A stretch of 45,723 nucleotides of DNA from Tannerellaceae bacterium (lineage in GTDB: Bacteria > Bacteroidota > Bacteroidia > Bacteroidales > Tannerellaceae): assembly GCA_021201295.1 (NCBI GenBank), contig JAJQFE010000062.1, forward strand, positions 1-45,723, written 5' to 3'. The position numbers and the translations under genes were made by a program. A model generated the notes under the pieces. That model did not search any database, was not told where the DNA came from, and saw only the letters and a program-made list of their open reading frames with translations. Positions 43,187-45,723 of the stretch are shown here, piece by piece (positions within the stretch are counted from its first letter, which is position 1; each line of letters starts with the position of its first letter).

Positions 43187-44416
43187 CTATAATAACCACT
43201 TTTTCAGCCGTGTCATGGCTTCTAAAGTATCTTCTCTGTCACCAAATGCGGTTAACCGTAAGTAGCCTTCACCACTGGGCCCGAATCCTACTCCGGGAGT
43301 ACCTACAATGTTAACTTCATATAATAGTTTTTTAAAGAATTTCCAGGAACTGAGGCCATGGGGAGTTTTGATCCAAAGGTATGGAGCATTGTCTCCTCCA
43401 TATATATGTAGACCACATTCCAACAGTCCTTCTTTCATGATCCTGGCATTCGTCATATAATAATTGATAATTTCTTTTACCTGGGCTTTCCCTTCAGGTG
43501 AATACACGGCTTCTGCGCCACGTTGGGTAATATAACTGGTCCCATTAAACTTCGTACTTTGACGGCGATTCCATAATTTGTTTAACTGTACTCGTTGTCC
43601 ATCTAAAGTAAATCCATTTAACTCTTTCGGTACAACTGTATATCCGCACCGTATACCTGTAAATCCCGCTGTTTTGGAAAAACTCCGGAATTCGATAGCC
43701 ACTTTTTTCGCTCCTTTAATTTCATAGATAGAATGGGGAATGGCCGGATCCTGTATATACGCTTCATATGCTGCGTCATACATGATCAATACATCGTTGG
43801 CCAATGCATAATTTACCCACTTTTTTAATTCTTCTTTTGTAAGAGTAGTCCCTGTCGGATTGTTAGGATAACATAGATACAAAATGTCTACTCTCCGGCT
43901 TGGAAGATCCGGAATGAAATGGTTCTCTTCCGTACAGGGAATATATACAACATCACTCCATTTACCATTTTCCAATATGCCGGCACGGCCACTCATTACA
44001 TTTGAATCGATATAGACAGGATAGACAGGATCAGTAACGCCAATACTATTATCATGTCTTAAGATGTCTCCGATATTTCCGGTATCACTTTTCGCTCCGT
44101 CACTAACAAAAACCTCGCCTGGTTCCAGTGTGATACCCCGGCTTGCATAATCATTTTTAATAATAGCGTCGATTAAAAATGAATAGCCTTGTTCCGGGCC
44201 ATATCCATGAAACGTCTCCTTACTACCCATATCATCCACTGCTTTATGCATGGCTTCTCTGACAGCGGCAGGAAGTGGTTGGGTCACATCTCCAATCCCT
44301 AACCGGATTATCTTTTCTTTCGGATGAGTAACCTTAAAACTATTTATTTTCTTGGCAATATCAGAAAATAAATAATTGTTAGGTAGTTTCATGTAGTGCT
44401 CATTGATCAGTGCCAT
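43187..44416 (-). CDS. dapL: LL-diaminopimelate aminotransferase
   Basis: DapL converts tetrahydrodipicolinate directly to LL-diaminopimelate, a short route to lysine and peptidoglycan precursors. The 409-residue protein (from [17 protein letters not shown]) has [34 protein letters not shown], and the PLP lysine Lys248 in [18 protein letters not shown] prefer the ATG at 44416, which matches family starts; the ATG at 44422 adds two residues. The gene ends with TAG. It lies 41 bp downstream of dapF, the next enzyme in the pathway. Confidence 0.95.
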   Translation of the reverse strand: MALINEHYMKLPNNYLFSDIAKKINSFKVTHPKEKIIRLGIGDVTQPLPAAVREAMHKAVDDMGSKETFHGYGPEQGYSFLIDAIIKNDYASRGITLEPGEVFVSDGAKSDTGNIGDILRHDNSIGVTDPVYPVYIDSNVMSGRAGILENGKWSDVVYIPCTEENHFIPDLPSRRVDILYLCYPNNPTGTTLTKEELKKWVNYALANDVLIMYDAAYEAYIQDPAIPHSIYEIKGAKKVAIEFRSFSKTAGFTGIRCGYTVVPKELNGFTLDGQRVQLNKLWNRRQSTKFNGTSYITQRGAEAVYSPEGKAQVKEIINYYMTNARIMKEGLLECGLHIYGGDNAPYLWIKTPHGLSSWKFFKKLLYEVNIVGTPGVGFGPSGEGYLRLTAFGDREDTLEAMTRLKKWLL

Positions 44417-44457
44417 ATTCATCAATCGTTTTATGTTGTTGTTTTATGTGTTTGTAT

Positions 44458-45267
44458 TTATAATTCAATGCTCCCTTCGAAAACTGTAACTGCTTCTCCA
44501 GTCATAAAAATCTTATTACTTGCTTCATCCCATTCTATGGTTAGCGGTCCACCATCCATAATAACTTTTACTTTTCTTCCACTTTTTCCACTTACGATGG
44601 CAGCTACTGCTGTGGCACATGCTCCGGTTCCACAAGCCTGAGTGATTCCGGAGCCTCTTTCCCAAACTCTCATCCTTAAAACATCTTCTGTAAGCATCTG
44701 AACAAACTCTACATTGGTCCGGTTCGGAAATAAACTATGGTGCTCTAAAACAGGACCAATGACAGATAAGTTAATTTCTTCCAAATCATCTACAAAGATC
44801 ACTAAATGAGGATTACCCATCGAAATGATAGTTCCCTGGAAACAGGTATCTTCAATCTGAAAAGGCACCTCTCTAAGACCAATCTCCGGTACTCCCATAT
44901 CTACTGTCACGTCCGTAACCTGCTTCCCGGAAATATGTAAATTTAATATTTTAATCCCGGATAATGTCTCCAGAGTAATAGTTGATTTATCAGTCAAGCC
45001 TTTTTCATATACGTATTTACCAATACAACGGGTCGCATTGCCACACATCATCGCTTCAGATCCATCCGCATTAAATATACGCATACTAAAATCAGCTATA
45101 TCGGATTTGTCAATCAGGACAAGACCATCGGAACCAATGCCTGTATGAAAAGCACTCCATTTAATAGAGAGTTCCTCCGGGTTTTGGATAGGAAATTCTA
45201 ACATATTTATATATATATAGTCATTACCTGCTCCATGCATTTTGGTAAACCGAATGTTTTGTGTCAT
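44458..45267 (-). CDS. dapF: Diaminopimelate epimerase
   Basis: DapF interconverts LL- and meso-diaminopimelate without a cofactor. The 269-residue protein starts [20 protein letters not shown]. The two catalytic cysteines are Cys75 ([13 protein letters not shown]) and Cys212 ([13 protein letters not shown]). A longer frame to 45345 adds 26 non-family residues and would begin in the promoter, so I use the ATG at 45267. It heads the leftward cluster dapF-dapL-porin-glnK-amtB-asnA-glnN, with intergenic gaps of 20-160 bp. Confidence 0.96.
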   Translation of the reverse strand: MTQNIRFTKMHGAGNDYIYINMLEFPIQNPEELSIKWSAFHTGIGSDGLVLIDKSDIADFSMRIFNADGSEAMMCGNATRCIGKYVYEKGLTDKSTITLETLSGIKILNLHISGKQVTDVTVDMGVPEIGLREVPFQIEDTCFQGTIISMGNPHLVIFVDDLEEINLSVIGPVLEHHSLFPNRTNVEFVQMLTEDVLRMRVWERGSGITQACGTGACATAVAAIVSGKSGRKVKVIMDGGPLTIEWDEASNKIFMTGEAVTVFEGSIEL

Positions 45268-45723
45268 AATTTCTTCTAAAAGTTGATTGTGATGACTATT
45301 TATTTGTCTACTTTGCAAATGTATATCTTTTTGATATAATGGCAATGATATTTACAGCTAAATGTTTGATAAAAAATGTAGATAATGATAGTTTGTTTTA
45401 AAACTGTATATAATACTAATAAATTGTAAGCAAAAATAGGTATAGATATATATGTTGTAAGTTTAACATCTGCGGTGAATATCTTAAATAGATCTATTTT
45501 TAGAATGTAATAATAGATTGTAAATAAATTACGCTGTTATTTTGTCAAAAAGACAGGGATTTAAAAAGAATTCTTTACATATATTATATATAATAATTGA
45601 TAGGCTGGTATAAATAGGCCGGAAAAATTAGATATGACGTGACAGTCTGTTTCATTTTTAAATATAATATTGTTCGCGAGGATATCAGGGCGTTTGATGG
45701 ATAAAAAATAGTTACAAAAAAGT
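45268..45723. other. Right edge: dapF promoter region and AT-rich gene-free DNA
   Basis: Beyond the dapF promoter no gene, hairpin or repeat is convincing on either strand; the stretch is AT-rich. Confidence 0.5.
45316..45346 (-). promoter_or_regulatory. Promoter of dapF
   Basis: On the minus strand ATTG (45346-45343), a 19-bp spacer, then TACATTTG (45323-45316), close to the TTTG-N19-TAnnTTTG consensus. The start of transcription near 45310 agrees with the ATG at 45267. Confidence 0.65.

Noticed and set aside
45268-45345. Longer start for dapF
   Set aside because: The extension covers the dapF promoter and encodes non-family residues.

Overview
The window looks like chromosomal DNA of a member of the Bacteroidales (phylum Bacteroidota). 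It carries type III glutamine synthetases, an LL-diaminopimelate aminotransferase, a PorT-like barrel, a DUF3276 (PUR-type) protein, a peptidase M49 lipoprotein and a DUF5106/thioredoxin-like protein. Promoters repeatedly match the Bacteroidota -7 consensus TAnnTTTG, and Shine-Dalgarno sites are inconspicuous. Gene density is high, the content is mostly housekeeping, and no intact transposase, integrase, phage module or CRISPR array is visible.

Layout. 0-5 kb: DUF3276 protein, a small 2[4Fe-4S] ferredoxin, a PorT-like protein, and the leftward unit rsfS-ftsH-cdsA. 5.2-9.7 kb: tRNA-Gln(CTG) with a consensus promoter and terminator, then leftward dnaG followed by a damaged ABC exporter (ATPase and permease). 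9.7-11.6 kb: two adjacent genes broken by in-frame stops (DUF5106/thioredoxin-like, M48 peptidase). 11.6-15.2 kb: MATE transporter, Tat-exported sugar isomerase-like protein, a secreted protein and a Cys-rich four-helix protein. 15.4-22.5 kb: first type III glutamine synthetase, a 1.2-kb hairpin-rich gene-free stretch, a nonsense-mutated BspA-like lipoprotein, and a membrane pyrophosphatase. 22.6-32.9 kb: patatin, GH13 enzyme, prs, mnmA, peptidase M49, HEAT-like protein, Fur-family regulator, purA and a zinc peptidase. 33-34 kb: a twice-frameshifted multi-domain DNA-binding protein next to a possible small RNA. 34.5-37.1 kb: bifunctional nuclease, nucleoside transporter, rsmE. 37.2-45.3 kb: a leftward nitrogen cluster dapF-dapL-TorF-like porin-glnK-amtB-asnA-glnN, joining ammonium uptake, its PII sensor, two ammonium-fixing enzymes and lysine/peptidoglycan precursor synthesis.

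The most unusual property is the number of damaged genes. Five genes each contain one in-frame stop (TAG three times, TAA once, TGA once); each can be explained by one C-to-T or G-to-A transition. Three genes carry single-base indels, five in all, every one in a run of A. Damaged genes include asnA, an ABC exporter, an M48 peptidase and the last strand of a porin. Real gene decay, post-mortem DNA damage or assembly error, and stop-codon readthrough are all possible; sequence alone cannot separate them. No clearly new multi-gene system is evident. The best candidates for something undescribed are the composite regulator with its neighbouring possible small RNA (about 32.9-34.0 kb) and the hairpin cluster at 17.8-18.3 kb.
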